Source: a virus
IMG/VR virus record: IMGVR_UViG_3300031977_001186
Coordinates: 1 to 21,955 of that record
Strand: one strand, 5' to 3'
Length of the DNA stretch: 21,955 nt
The position numbers and the translations under genes are program-made. Each line of letters begins with the position of its first letter. The stretch's first letter is position 1. Of this stretch, positions 6,329 through 14,216 are shown piece after piece. The notes under the pieces were generated by a model, which saw nothing but the letters and a program-made list of their open reading frames with translations, did no database searches and was not told the DNA's origin.

Positions 6329-7084
6329 TTATGATAGTGCGTTAATGGCCGCAGTTACTGCCGCCTTGTTTTCTATTGTTGCGTCTTTATCTACTGCGAG
6401 GGCTTCCATCGTCGCCAATGATGCCGCCGGGCTGGCTACATCGTCCAAAGAATACCACGCTTGCAAACCGCTTTTTTCATTGTCCGTTAGCGACTGGTAC
6501 CCTTTCCACATTACCGCGTTAATCTCATCGCTGGAAAGCGCGCGGTTCCAAAATGCTACATTAGATAAATTGCCGTCCATTAAAGCGGCCGAGGTATAAG
6601 AAGCACGACCAATTTTCGCATTTGTTGTGGTGCTAATTGTTTGGCTTGTGGTTGCGCTACCTACTTGTGAGCCGTCAACATATAGTCGTTGCGTTGTGCC
6701 GTCATAGGTGCCAGTAACGAAATGCCATTCATTTAAAGCAAAAGAATTTTCTATTACATCGCTGGCATTTACCGAATAACTCAAGTTGGTTGAGCCGTTT
6801 AACTCAAATCGTATACCATCATCGTTTGCATCACGATTGTCAAAAAAGTTTGAATCGTTCGCGTTAAAATAAACCCACGCCGCGATGGTGTGGTTCGTAT
6901 AACTAAACGGAGTGTCTAATTGGATGTAGTCACTCGACCCGTCGAACTCTGCCGAACCTTGGGCGGGGTGTGTGATCCCCGATAATTTAAACTTACTAGC
7001 TGCCATAACCAGTCCGTCTCTTACGAAGCCCCCGGCTCCAAGTAGGCCTCTGCGCAGCAGGTAAAAAAAAGTAGCCTTTCTCAT
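6329..7084 (-). CDS. LamG-domain tail adhesion protein with conserved N-terminal anchor
   Basis: Length 251 residues. Residues 1-35 (MRKATFFYLLRRGLLGAGGF and VRDGLVMAASK) are short and hydrophobic-basic and could attach it to the tail tip. Residues 44-192 are a concanavalin-like LamG_3 domain: AEFDGSSDYIQLDTPFSYTN, HTIAAWVYF, NEWHFVTGTYDGTTQRLYVD and LSNVAFWNRALSSDEINA. The last 55 residues are alanine-rich and helical. The role is presumably binding surface glycan. Codon use switches within the gene: the only CTAG of the adhesion block is at 6996-6999, near codon 29; after that the sequence looks like the LamG genes downstream. Confidence 0.85.
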   Translation of the reverse strand: MRKATFFYLLRRGLLGAGGFVRDGLVMAASKFKLSGITHPAQGSAEFDGSSDYIQLDTPFSYTNHTIAAWVYFNANDSNFFDNRDANDDGIRFELNGSTNLSYSVNASDVIENSFALNEWHFVTGTYDGTTQRLYVDGSQVGSATTSQTISTTTNAKIGRASYTSAALMDGNLSNVAFWNRALSSDEINAVMWKGYQSLTDNEKSGLQAWYSLDDVASPAASLATMEALAVDKDATIENKAAVTAAINALS

Positions 7085-7120
7085 TCATTAGTAGTATTTA
7101 ATATAGTATAAACTTAGTAC

Positions 7121-9547
7121 TTATTTCTCTTTCTTTTGGATTATAAACCAGTTGCTTCCCTTACCTAAAAGCGTTATACCGTCGTAGCTCCTATCCATTA
7201 AATAAGTAGCTTCTCCGTCTATACGCTCGCCGCTCTGCGGCTGTAAGGTTATCGTCTTATTAGCTAGTACTCGGTCATCCGTTTTGAAGCGCAGTATTAC
7301 GCCGTTCTCACTTGCCGGTAGGTTAATCGTATAATTACCGTTAGCCCCGCTGTAGGTTATAAAATTAAAGTGGTCGCGTAAGCTTATCGTCTCGCTACCT
7401 CCTGGGTTACCCGTGATCTCGTTTATAGTTACATTAACCCGGTCGGTAGTGGTAAACTCTCCTACGCTTGTAGTGGCTAAAGTACTCGCTCCGGTTACGC
7501 CTAACGTGCCCCCTACGGTGGCGTTAGCCGTTACCTTGCTCGTAGTAGTAGTAACCTCTACAGCGTTTATAATTTCGTCGGTGCCCTGCTGGCTGCTTAT
7601 CCTAGCCACAAAGTCCGAACCTCCGCCACTACCTACGGGGGTATCCGTAGTAATGTTCGTTAGGTCTTTTTGAATCTTAAACCATTCCGCTGACCACTCA
7701 TCCATATTGGCGTTATAGCTTCCCTGCATAGGAAGCCAGTAGGCGCCCTCGAAGCTGTACCTAACCCCAAACGGGTAAGGGCCTACTACCGTACCGCTAT
7801 ACCTTTCTATAGGTTTCTTATGCAGCGCTAGTACCTCATTGGTTAAAAGCTTTAGTAAGCTCGCATAGCTCCCGCTATTGCCTCTACGCCATTGGGTAGA
7901 AGCTACCCAGGCTGTACCGTTGTACACATAAAAGCTACCCTGCAAGCCGGTAGAATCGCTTACCCTAAGCTCGCCTAGATCTAGTATAAGGTTGCTATTT
8001 ATATTAGTGTCCGTATTGGTAGCGCTGTATACTGTAACGGCGCTAGCGCTTCCGTTATCGTTTAAATATAAAACTCTAAAATTCTTACTCTCTACGATTT
8101 GGGTAAAGTAACCGGGCACCGTTTGCGAGGCTCCGGTATTGTCGTACACGTCCTCAAAGTTTACGTCTAGCGTGGCGTCTCCTGCTACGGGTAGCGGTGG
8201 GGTAACTATGCCTACCGGAGTAGATAAGTAAAGGCCTCCTGCCTCGTTTACGCCTATGTCCCCATCTATATAGTAATAGCTTGGGGTCGTAGTCCAGCTC
8301 GTAGCACCGTACAGCTGTGCGCCCGTTAGTCCGGGCTGCCAGTTTCTCTTTAAGTAGTAGAAGGTTCCCGGGTTAAGCACATCCTCTACCCTTACCTCTA
8401 CCTGCCAAACCGGGCGCCAAAACTCAAAAGCTATAGCTCCTGGGTTTCCGTTGTGGTTCAGCTGGTAAATAAGATCTCCTATAATTTGTAAGCGGCCGTT
8501 ATTATCGTCGTTTACAAAGCCTAGGTCTTGTCTAGGGGTAGCCGTAGTAAATGTCATACCACTAGCTAGCAGGTTGTTTAGACGCTCCTGGTTAAACCCT
8601 ACTTGTACTTTCTTAAGTGCAGGTAGGAAGTTAAAGCTGTTGCCCGCTAACCTTGCACCGCCCGAGGTAGTACCGTCTAGGGTAATATCGTCGCTAACGC
8701 TAGAGCTAAAGGCTTTAGTCCCGTCCTTATAGTAAGCGCTTACGGTTCTGCTAGTTTCGGCACGCTCTAGGTATTGCTCGAAATAGTATACGCCTTCGCG
8801 CTGGTAGAACCTTGCGCCGAAGGCTATACAAAGCTCTTTAAGAATATCTAAGTAGCTAGAGTATACTAGGGTGCCGTCCTCTTGTTTATCGGCGTAGACC
8901 AAGGCGTTAAAACGCGTTAGCGTAGTAACATCGGTAGAGGCGTTATAGGTTTGCTGCGTGTCCCAAGTGTTTACACTTGTAGCGTACAGTAGATCGTCAT
9001 CAGCGTATAAGCTATCTATACCTATAGCATCTACAGCACTCTCTATAAAGCCTTCTATGGTTATGTTATCCGTGCTGCTGTATTCTTTACTAGCTAGGTG
9101 CCCTATGCCGTCTACTGCCGTTATTTGGAATACATACGGCTTATGTGTATCCTCTACGCTTACGAGGTCTTGCATTACAATACCGCACCAGTATAGCCTT
9201 AGGCCATTGTCCGGCGGTAGCTCCGTCTCGTAGAAGTCGAATACTAGGCCGTCCTGGATAGTATCCGCCTCGCCGTAGATCCGTACCGTAAAGCGTTTCT
9301 CTTGGTAGTTCTTTAGGGCGCTTATAAAAGTATCGAAAGCGCTACTATTATTATAGGCGCTTATCGTACAGCTAGAGCCAATAATAGGGCTTACTATATC
9401 GTCGGTCTCCCCGTTGTAGTTTAAGGTAAAGCCGTCGGAGGCTACAGTAAAAGCTTCCGCTTCTCCGGTATAATCTTCGTCGTGTATCTCTACCTTAAAT
9501 AGCTTGTCGGTTGAGCTGTGGAATTCGCTATATAATCTTAACGCCAT
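7121..9547 (-). CDS. Tail-tip / baseplate hub protein with C-terminal fold domain
   Basis: Length 808 residues. The N-terminal 150 residues (LFKVEIHDEDYTGEAEAFTV, then FTLNYNGETDDIVSPIIGSS) resemble the combined distal-tail and hub proteins of Bacteroidota phages. The central region contains the typical DILKELCIAFGARFYQREGV and YYFEQYLE. The last 90 residues, INLPASENGVILRFKTDD and TITLQPQSGERIDGEATYLM to GSNWFIIQKK, form the beta-rich terminal domain found on many tail spikes and tips. It lies two bases after the tape measure stop, where distal tail and tail-associated proteins occur. I see no lysozyme or peptidase motif. CTAG-rich codon use places it with the phage core. Confidence 0.82.
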   Translation of the reverse strand: MALRLYSEFHSSTDKLFKVEIHDEDYTGEAEAFTVASDGFTLNYNGETDDIVSPIIGSSCTISAYNNSSAFDTFISALKNYQEKRFTVRIYGEADTIQDGLVFDFYETELPPDNGLRLYWCGIVMQDLVSVEDTHKPYVFQITAVDGIGHLASKEYSSTDNITIEGFIESAVDAIGIDSLYADDDLLYATSVNTWDTQQTYNASTDVTTLTRFNALVYADKQEDGTLVYSSYLDILKELCIAFGARFYQREGVYYFEQYLERAETSRTVSAYYKDGTKAFSSSVSDDITLDGTTSGGARLAGNSFNFLPALKKVQVGFNQERLNNLLASGMTFTTATPRQDLGFVNDDNNGRLQIIGDLIYQLNHNGNPGAIAFEFWRPVWQVEVRVEDVLNPGTFYYLKRNWQPGLTGAQLYGATSWTTTPSYYYIDGDIGVNEAGGLYLSTPVGIVTPPLPVAGDATLDVNFEDVYDNTGASQTVPGYFTQIVESKNFRVLYLNDNGSASAVTVYSATNTDTNINSNLILDLGELRVSDSTGLQGSFYVYNGTAWVASTQWRRGNSGSYASLLKLLTNEVLALHKKPIERYSGTVVGPYPFGVRYSFEGAYWLPMQGSYNANMDEWSAEWFKIQKDLTNITTDTPVGSGGGSDFVARISSQQGTDEIINAVEVTTTTSKVTANATVGGTLGVTGASTLATTSVGEFTTTDRVNVTINEITGNPGGSETISLRDHFNFITYSGANGNYTINLPASENGVILRFKTDDRVLANKTITLQPQSGERIDGEATYLMDRSYDGITLLGKGSNWFIIQKKEK

Positions 9548-9549
9548 AT

Positions 9550-11742
9550 TTAAAAGCCTCTATATCTGCTTCGTGTTCTATTTGCTTTCTCGGTGCTTAG
9601 GAGGATGTCCTGCCCGCTTAGGCGGCCGTACACCTCTACAGCCCCGCCAGTAGCTCCTGCGATCTGCGGCAGCTTGCTTAGAGGTATTACTGCCTCACTC
9701 TCGCGGCCTTCTCCAATCATTGCCAAAGTAGGGCCGGTAACTATACCACCCTCTGCTAGGAAAGGTATTTGTATACCACTAGAGGCAGCTACTGCCTTCA
9801 TACCTACGCCCAAGCTCTGCAAGCTTAAACCGCCGAGTCCTCCGGTAGCTATAACCAATAAAGCAGCCAATACAGCTACTAAGGCTATAGTAGCGATTAA
9901 CTGCGCGGCCATAGCCTTAAGCGCAGTTATAAAGCTTTCGCTAAAGCTCTCACCGTGTACAATAGCGCCCGCTATAGCATTGCCCAAGTTTTGGCTAAAC
10001 TGTAAAGCTAACCCATCACTTAGATCTATAGCTTGCTTGAGTCCTTGGCTGGTAGTCTTCGTAAATTGTAAAGCGCTTTGTCCCGTTTCTACAAACTTGG
10101 CGCCAAAGGCTTCTAATGAAGAAGCAGCTGTAAGGTTTACTTTAGCTAGTCTATCTATAGTACTTGTTACAGTTACTAAAGTTTCGGTTTGTTTCTTAAC
10201 TACCTTTTCGCCTTCCTCGGTCTCTTTGTTAGCATCTCTTTGAGCGTCTCCGATCTTAGCTATACCTATAGCCACTTTCATTAACTCCCCTCTAAGGCTC
10301 TTTAGCCTTTCCTCCATTGCCTTATAACGGGGGTTTTCTGCTAAATCGTAGAATACATTACTATAGCCGTCGGCGAAGTCCTCCATAACCTTTTGCTGCT
10401 CGGCTATGGTGTTCTTTAATACATCTCTTCTCTCTTCGAGCTGCTTTAGTCCTTCTTCGTGGTTTGGGTTTAGTACTGCGTTATCTACTGCCTCTTGGGT
10501 TTTGTCTACCTCTTTACGAAGCGCTAAGTACAAAGCAGTAACCCCAGCTAACGCTATACCTAGTGGCCCCATCGCTGCCGTGAGCGATCCGAAGGCTAGC
10601 GTAAGAGAACCTACCGCTGCAATAACTAAAGGCACCATAGCGAGTAAGCCAGCTAGCATAGTCTTATTATACAGCTGGGCGTCGCTCATACCTCTAATAG
10701 CTTCGGTTATCTTACCCATAGTACGGGTAAGGCCTTGCAGTATATTCTTAAATATCTCGTTATTAGTGATGGCTTCGCCAAGCTCTATAAGCGCTCCTTC
10801 CGTTGCACTCTGCAAAGTCTTGAAGGCTCCGGCCGTGTTATCCATCATTTCCTCTGCCATAGCAGCAGCGGCACCTTGCGCATTTTGGTAGCTCTCAGTA
10901 AGTCCGTCTACTGTGCTCATCTGCTCCGTGAGGATCATTAAGGCACCTTTAGCGCGTTCGCCTACTAAGTCGTTAGCTTCTGCTAGGTTGATGTTTTGGC
11001 TAGCCAGCTCTCTAAAGGTTTGGCGCATTGGCTTACCTTCCTGGTGGAGCTCGCTAAGAATCTTCTTTAAAGCCGTACCAGCTATAGAGCCCTTTATACC
11101 GTTGTTCGCTAAAGCTCCGAGCATTGCGCTAGTCTCTTCCATACTAACGCCCGTAGCCTTAGCAATAGGGGCGGCAGTCTTCATAGCCTCCGCGAAGCTC
11201 TCCATATCTAGGGAGCTCGTCGCGAAGCTCTTAGCCATTACATCGGTAACTCTTCCGGTCTCTGCTGCCTCTAAGCCAAAGGCTCTAAGGGTAGCACCTG
11301 CTACCTCAGCAGCACGCCCGAGCTCTGCCCCTCCCGCTTGCGCTAGGTATAGGGTGCTCTCGGTTACCTTGTCTATCTCGCTAGCGGTAAAACCAAGCTT
11401 CGCAAATTCCGTCTGCAATCCTGCTACCTCCGTAGCTGTAAAGGTTGTAGTAGCCCCTAGCTCTTTAGCTTGGCTCTCGAGTCTTTTAAATTGGTCTGCT
11501 GTGGCTCCGGATACCGCCTTTACCTTGCTCATCTCAGCCTCAAAGCCGGAGAAGGTCTTAACGCTTATAGCACCGAGGCCAATAAGTGGAGCGGAAATAC
11601 TGCGGCTTAGGTTTGTCCCTAAGCTCTTGGCTTGTGATCCGAAGCGGCGCATTTTACTACTGGCTACTTTTAAGCCTCTCGTAAGTCCGCTAAGGTTAGC
11701 ACCTATCGCAATGTTAGTACTTATGTTGCTCTTTTTTGCCAT
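9550..11742 (-). CDS. Tape measure protein
   Basis: Length 730 residues. Sets tail length; at the usual 0.15 nm per residue it predicts a tail of about 110 nm (inference). The PhageMin_Tail/TP901 core lies at about residues 85-290 (VSGATADQFKRLESQAKELG, FTATEVAGLQTEFAKLGF, GVSMEETSAMLGALANNGIK). Two hydrophobic zones, 362-408 and 611-635, could form membrane-active helices at ejection. Residues 410-500 and 510-590 are helical. Near the C-terminus the common end motif appears: FLAEGGIVTGPTLAMIGEG, then EAVIPLSKL (to residue 691). The start lies within the end of the chaperone extension. Confidence 0.95.
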   Translation of the reverse strand: MAKKSNISTNIAIGANLSGLTRGLKVASSKMRRFGSQAKSLGTNLSRSISAPLIGLGAISVKTFSGFEAEMSKVKAVSGATADQFKRLESQAKELGATTTFTATEVAGLQTEFAKLGFTASEIDKVTESTLYLAQAGGAELGRAAEVAGATLRAFGLEAAETGRVTDVMAKSFATSSLDMESFAEAMKTAAPIAKATGVSMEETSAMLGALANNGIKGSIAGTALKKILSELHQEGKPMRQTFRELASQNINLAEANDLVGERAKGALMILTEQMSTVDGLTESYQNAQGAAAAMAEEMMDNTAGAFKTLQSATEGALIELGEAITNNEIFKNILQGLTRTMGKITEAIRGMSDAQLYNKTMLAGLLAMVPLVIAAVGSLTLAFGSLTAAMGPLGIALAGVTALYLALRKEVDKTQEAVDNAVLNPNHEEGLKQLEERRDVLKNTIAEQQKVMEDFADGYSNVFYDLAENPRYKAMEERLKSLRGELMKVAIGIAKIGDAQRDANKETEEGEKVVKKQTETLVTVTSTIDRLAKVNLTAASSLEAFGAKFVETGQSALQFTKTTSQGLKQAIDLSDGLALQFSQNLGNAIAGAIVHGESFSESFITALKAMAAQLIATIALVAVLAALLVIATGGLGGLSLQSLGVGMKAVAASSGIQIPFLAEGGIVTGPTLAMIGEGRESEAVIPLSKLPQIAGATGGAVEVYGRLSGQDILLSTEKANRTRSRYRGF

Positions 11743-12080
11743 TTCGCTAGTATTGCTTTAGCTTCCGCTTTAGTTAGTTGTGGCCCTGCTTTTTGTGTGT
11801 TGTCCCAAGGGAATTTATAGAGCTCCTTAGGCTTTACTCTTTTGCCTTTCGGCAGCTGGAGGTTTACTAGTGTTACCGTTTGGCTTCGCATTACTTCCCA
11901 AAGCTCGCGGCTCTCTGCTTCCCTCTTTTCGCTAAAACCCGCTACAGCGTTATTAAGGCTGCGCGGGGTAAGATCTAAATACTCGCTGTAGTTGTAACCT
12001 AGTAAGCCTAGTGCTATCTGCTCGCAGCGGTCAAAAGTAAGAGGGGCTTCGGGGCTTTTCGAGCCCCTAGCCCCCTCTAC
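11721..12080 (-). CDS. Tail assembly chaperone, frameshifted extension (T-like)
   Basis: Reached only by -1 frameshifting from the upstream chaperone; it has no good start of its own after the slip site. The extension is 119 residues, giving a fusion of about 219 residues that reads ...FTPAKK then VEGARGSKSPEAPLTFDRCE. It contains LGLLGYNYSEYLDLTPRSL, which matches the 'G-(Y/F)-S-x-x-E-(F/Y)-x-x-L-T-P-x-x-L' signature of the C-terminal chaperone part in siphoviruses. As in lambda gpGT, this part should recruit the tail tube protein. The open frame extends upstream to 12155, but those codons overlap the 0 frame and are not expected to be used. It overlaps the tape measure start by 22 bases. 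Confidence 0.88.
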   Translation of the reverse strand, partial: VEGARGSKSPEAPLTFDRCEQIALGLLGYNYSEYLDLTPRSLNNAVAGFSEKREAESRELWEVMRSQTVTLVNLQLPKGKRVKPKELYKFPWDNTQKAGPQLTKAEAKAILAKWQKRAT

Positions 12081-12086
12081 TTTTTT
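12040..12086 (-). promoter_or_regulatory. Programmed -1 ribosomal frameshift site with nested stem-loop
   Basis: The canonical heptamer A AAA AAG lies at 12080-12086 (minus strand) in the correct phase of the short chaperone, directly before its TAG stop. Downstream is an inner hairpin GGGGCTCGAAAAGCCCC (12051-12067; six base pairs, five-base loop) starting 12 bases after the heptamer. A longer outer stem pairs 12069-12078 with 12040-12048 (nine pairs with one bulged G). The downstream open frame is in the -1 register, so slip site, structure and frames agree. Confidence 0.92.
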
Positions 12087-12379
12087 GCAGGTGTAAAGCT
12101 TTCGGTAAAGATGGCTAGTACTTCCTCTAGAGCGCCTGGGCTTTCGTCTAACCAATCGGCCACCTCTTCCGGGGTAGCGTTAAACTTTTCGCCCTCTACT
12201 CTAGCGCCTTGCTTTAACCCAGCTCTAATAAGCTCGATAGCTTGGCTTAGTGTTAAGCTATCGCCCATAGTATCTAACTGCGCTAGGGTGTAGCCGGTGG
12301 CGTCCGTGAATTGCATTAACGCAGCGAAGCCGAACTTTACAGCTCTCTCTTCGCCTCCTATGTTTACCTTCTTTACCAT
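12077..12379 (-). CDS. Tail assembly chaperone, short form (G-like)
   Basis: Length 100 residues. Resembles gene-transfer-agent/phage tail chaperones: KFGFAALMQFTDATGYTLAQ (15-34), LTLSQAIELIRAGLKQGARV, then ATPEEVADWLDESPGALEEV. It coats the tape measure protein during tail assembly. The last codons are GCA AAA AAG followed immediately by TAG; these codons form a -1 slip site, so a fraction of ribosomes continue into the next frame. Most product should be this short form. Confidence 0.86.
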   Translation of the reverse strand: MVKKVNIGGEERAVKFGFAALMQFTDATGYTLAQLDTMGDSLTLSQAIELIRAGLKQGARVEGEKFNATPEEVADWLDESPGALEEVLAIFTESFTPAKK

Positions 12380-12400
12380 TTGCTTTATGTGTGTTTAGTG

Positions 12401-12808
12401 TTATACTGTAGCGTAAGTAATCGCTCCCGTAAGCTCAAACGTAGCCGAGTAAGTTACGTTATCCTCCATACCTGCGTTTACTTCCAAAGAAGTAACATAA
12501 GCTGAAGCGCTCCAGTAGTGATCTCCGGATACTTCAGTAGAGAACTTAACCGTAAGCGTAGAGCGTCCGCTCCAAGCTGTCATAAGGTCATCTACTCCGT
12601 AAGCTGCGTCTTCTGCGTAAAGAGCAGATACCGAAATAGTACCCGATTTAGTAGCCTCTAGTAAGTCGCGAGTACCGCTAGAGCTTTTAGTAGTTGCGTC
12701 TCTCGTATCCATTGATAGAGAAATAGAGCCCTCCGTAGCGTGAGCGATTAGGGTAGAGCCAGCGTATACGCCTAGAAGCGTACCGTTCATAATGCCAGTA
12801 GTTGCCAT
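12401..12808 (-). CDS. Major tail (tube) protein
   Basis: Length 135 residues. It forms the stacked hexameric rings of the tail tube. Landmarks of the TP901-1/Phage_tail_2-type tube proteins: NGTLLGVYAGSTLIAHATEG (8-27), SISLSMDTRDATTKSSSGTR (28-47), GTISVSALYAED and YVTSLEVNAGMEDNVTYSAT, ending in a strand ELTGAITYA. The size is at the short end for the family. Position between tail terminator and the frameshifting chaperone supports the call. There is a 21-base gap before the chaperone ATG. Confidence 0.9.
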   Translation of the reverse strand: MATTGIMNGTLLGVYAGSTLIAHATEGSISLSMDTRDATTKSSSGTRDLLEATKSGTISVSALYAEDAAYGVDDLMTAWSGRSTLTVKFSTEVSGDHYWSASAYVTSLEVNAGMEDNVTYSATFELTGAITYATV

Positions 12809-12809
12809 T

Positions 12810-12986
12810 TTAGTCTAATTTATTTATTTGTTCTTCAATTACTTGCGGAGCTTCTGCCCCATATTCTACGGCCTTACCTGCTTCTATAAGCTCTTGGCCG
12901 TATTCGTTTACTACCTCTAAAGTTAGACCTTTAGCTAGCTTCTTACCGCTAGGAGAGGTTACTTTTTTTGTTAGTGTTATTTTCAT
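12810..12986 (-). CDS. Small protein related to the capsid-adjacent one (58 aa)
   Basis: Begins MKITLTKKVTSPSGKKLAKG and continues LTLEVVNEYGQELIEAGKAV, ending EEQINKLD. The layout 'MKI/V-x-L-x-K-x-V-x(4)-G-x(3)-A-K-G-x-x-L-E-V-x(5)-G/A-x-E-L-I-E-A-G' matches the gene at 14799-14996, so the two look like paralogues of one short family with an acidic rather than basic tail here. It overlaps the tail completion gene (ATGA) and ends one base before the major tail ATG. Function unknown; a small tail-associated or regulatory role fits the position. Confidence 0.75.
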   Translation of the reverse strand: MKITLTKKVTSPSGKKLAKGLTLEVVNEYGQELIEAGKAVEYGAEAPQVIEEQINKLD

Positions 12987-13372
12987 CGTTTAACTCTTAT
13001 TATATACTCCGAGCTCGTTACATAAGTCTCCGTAGCTGGGTCGTTATCAGCGTCCAGGTCTATAAACTGGATGCTATCTATAACTACTCCCGCCACCGTT
13101 CCGGTGTAACGATCTAGAGCCGTTCGTACTTTATTAGTTAAATCGCTAGCCTCTGCGTAGGTTTCGCAAGCTGCTACAATATCGTAGCGTACTTCGTCTA
13201 AGGTGCTTACGCCGCTCTTAGTATCGCTTGGGCTAGTGTCTTGCAGTACATATACCAAAAAGGGAAAGGCTGCGCCCTGCGCTGCTACCTGCGGGTAAAT
13301 GCGAGTACCTACGATAGCGTTTACGTCGCTGTCGCTGCTCAATATCGAGTATATAGCTTTTCCTTCCGTCAT
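12983..13372 (-). CDS. Tail completion / terminator protein (DUF3168 family)
   Basis: Length 129 residues. The DUF3168 pattern is visible: GKAIYSILSSDSDVNAIVGT (4-23), RIYPQVAAQGAAFPFLVYVL, then YDIVAACETYAEASDLTNKV and a C-terminal beta strand YVTSSEYIIRVKR. Proteins of this family (SPP1 gp17-like) form a hexamer capping the tail tube where it meets the head. The TGA stop overlaps the following ATG by four bases (ATGA). Confidence 0.85.
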   Translation of the reverse strand: MTEGKAIYSILSSDSDVNAIVGTRIYPQVAAQGAAFPFLVYVLQDTSPSDTKSGVSTLDEVRYDIVAACETYAEASDLTNKVRTALDRYTGTVAGVVIDSIQFIDLDADNDPATETYVTSSEYIIRVKR

Positions 13373-13896
13373 TATCTACTAAGCTGGTATAAGCTTTGCT
13401 TTAGTATTTTTTCTACTTCTTTTTGTAGGTTAGCCTTTGCTTCGGCTATACCCTTAGCAAAACCTTTCTCAGCGTAGTTTATATTACGCTTCTCGTCCGG
13501 TTGAGCTTTCGCCTTACCTCTTGGTAAGCCGTAATTAACTATAGCAGCGTAATACCCGTCGAAGGTCTTACCTGCCTTTTTACCAAATCTAGCACCTACA
13601 TAACCCAAAAGGGCGCCCTTCTTTTTAGAGGGGATAAAAGCTATAGACCTTCTTAGGTTACCGCTCTTATTAGTTACTGTGCTTTCTTTGCTTTTCTTTT
13701 GTACTGTTCTAGTGCTTACACTAGTTTTATTAGAGTCCTTAATAGAGCTCTTTACAGCTTTTACTAGAGGCTTCGCCGCCTTGCGAATACCCGCCTTAAA
13801 TTGGCGTGCCTTCTTGCGGTCGATGTCTTGTAAGGCTTTAAGCTTTCTTAGGGCTTTCTCTAAATCCTTTACCTCGAAGTAAATACCCTGCTGCAT
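13372..13896 (-). CDS. HK97-gp10-like neck/tail completion protein
   Basis: Length 174 residues, strongly basic. Family HK97_gp10 is indicated by SGNLRRSIAFIPSKKKGALL (residues about 85-104), then AGKTFDGYYAAIVNYGLPRG, where family members read GNLR-S and YA-x-x-V-E-Y-G. The N-terminal helix VKDLEKALRKLKAL is also usual. Members sit between head closure and tail terminator genes and take part in joining head and tail. The order here fits exactly. It shares TAATG with the next gene. Confidence 0.87.
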   Translation of the reverse strand: MQQGIYFEVKDLEKALRKLKALQDIDRKKARQFKAGIRKAAKPLVKAVKSSIKDSNKTSVSTRTVQKKSKESTVTNKSGNLRRSIAFIPSKKKGALLGYVGARFGKKAGKTFDGYYAAIVNYGLPRGKAKAQPDEKRNINYAEKGFAKGIAEAKANLQKEVEKILKQSLYQLSR

Positions 13897-14216
13897 TAGT
13901 CCCTAAGTGTAGTATCTAAAATAAGGTAGCGCTCTCTTCCCTCTAAGCTCACGCCTTCCACTTCATAGGTGCCGCTATTCCAGCTTATTTTAGTGGTAGC
14001 GTCTACATCGCTACGGTAGCGAATAGTAAAGCGTACCTTATTTACGCTGGTTAGCTTGTCGGTCTCCTCGCCTTCTTTGGGTACGCCTCTATACTCTACC
14101 TTAGCCCATACCTTGCCTAGGTCGCTATATGTGCGTACGGCCTGGCCGAAGCCGTCCGTACTTACACTAGCGGAGCGTAAAGTAATTCTTCTATCTAGCT
14201 TACCCGGATCAATCAA
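13896..14216 (-). CDS. Head closure / head-tail joining protein
   Basis: Length 106 residues, typical of the Phage_H_T_join (SPP1 gp16-like) family. The N-terminal signature is present as LDRRITLRSASVSTDGFGQA (7-26), then VWAKVEYRG and RFTIRYRSDVDA. The C-terminus YEVEGVSLEGRERYLILDTT completes the small beta barrel. It closes the portal-adaptor channel and joins the tail. It overlaps the connector by eight bases and the next gene by one (TAATG). Confidence 0.88.
   Translation of the reverse strand: MIDPGKLDRRITLRSASVSTDGFGQAVRTYSDLGKVWAKVEYRGVPKEGEETDKLTSVNKVRFTIRYRSDVDATTKISWNSGTYEVEGVSLEGRERYLILDTTLRD

Noticed and set aside
9593-11761. Three long plus-strand open frames (216, 161 and 282 codons) antisense to the tape measure gene
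   Set aside because: They are low-complexity, Ala/Ser/Pro/Leu-rich translations of the complementary strand of a helical protein with biased codons; none has a recognisable motif and the minus-strand gene is certain.
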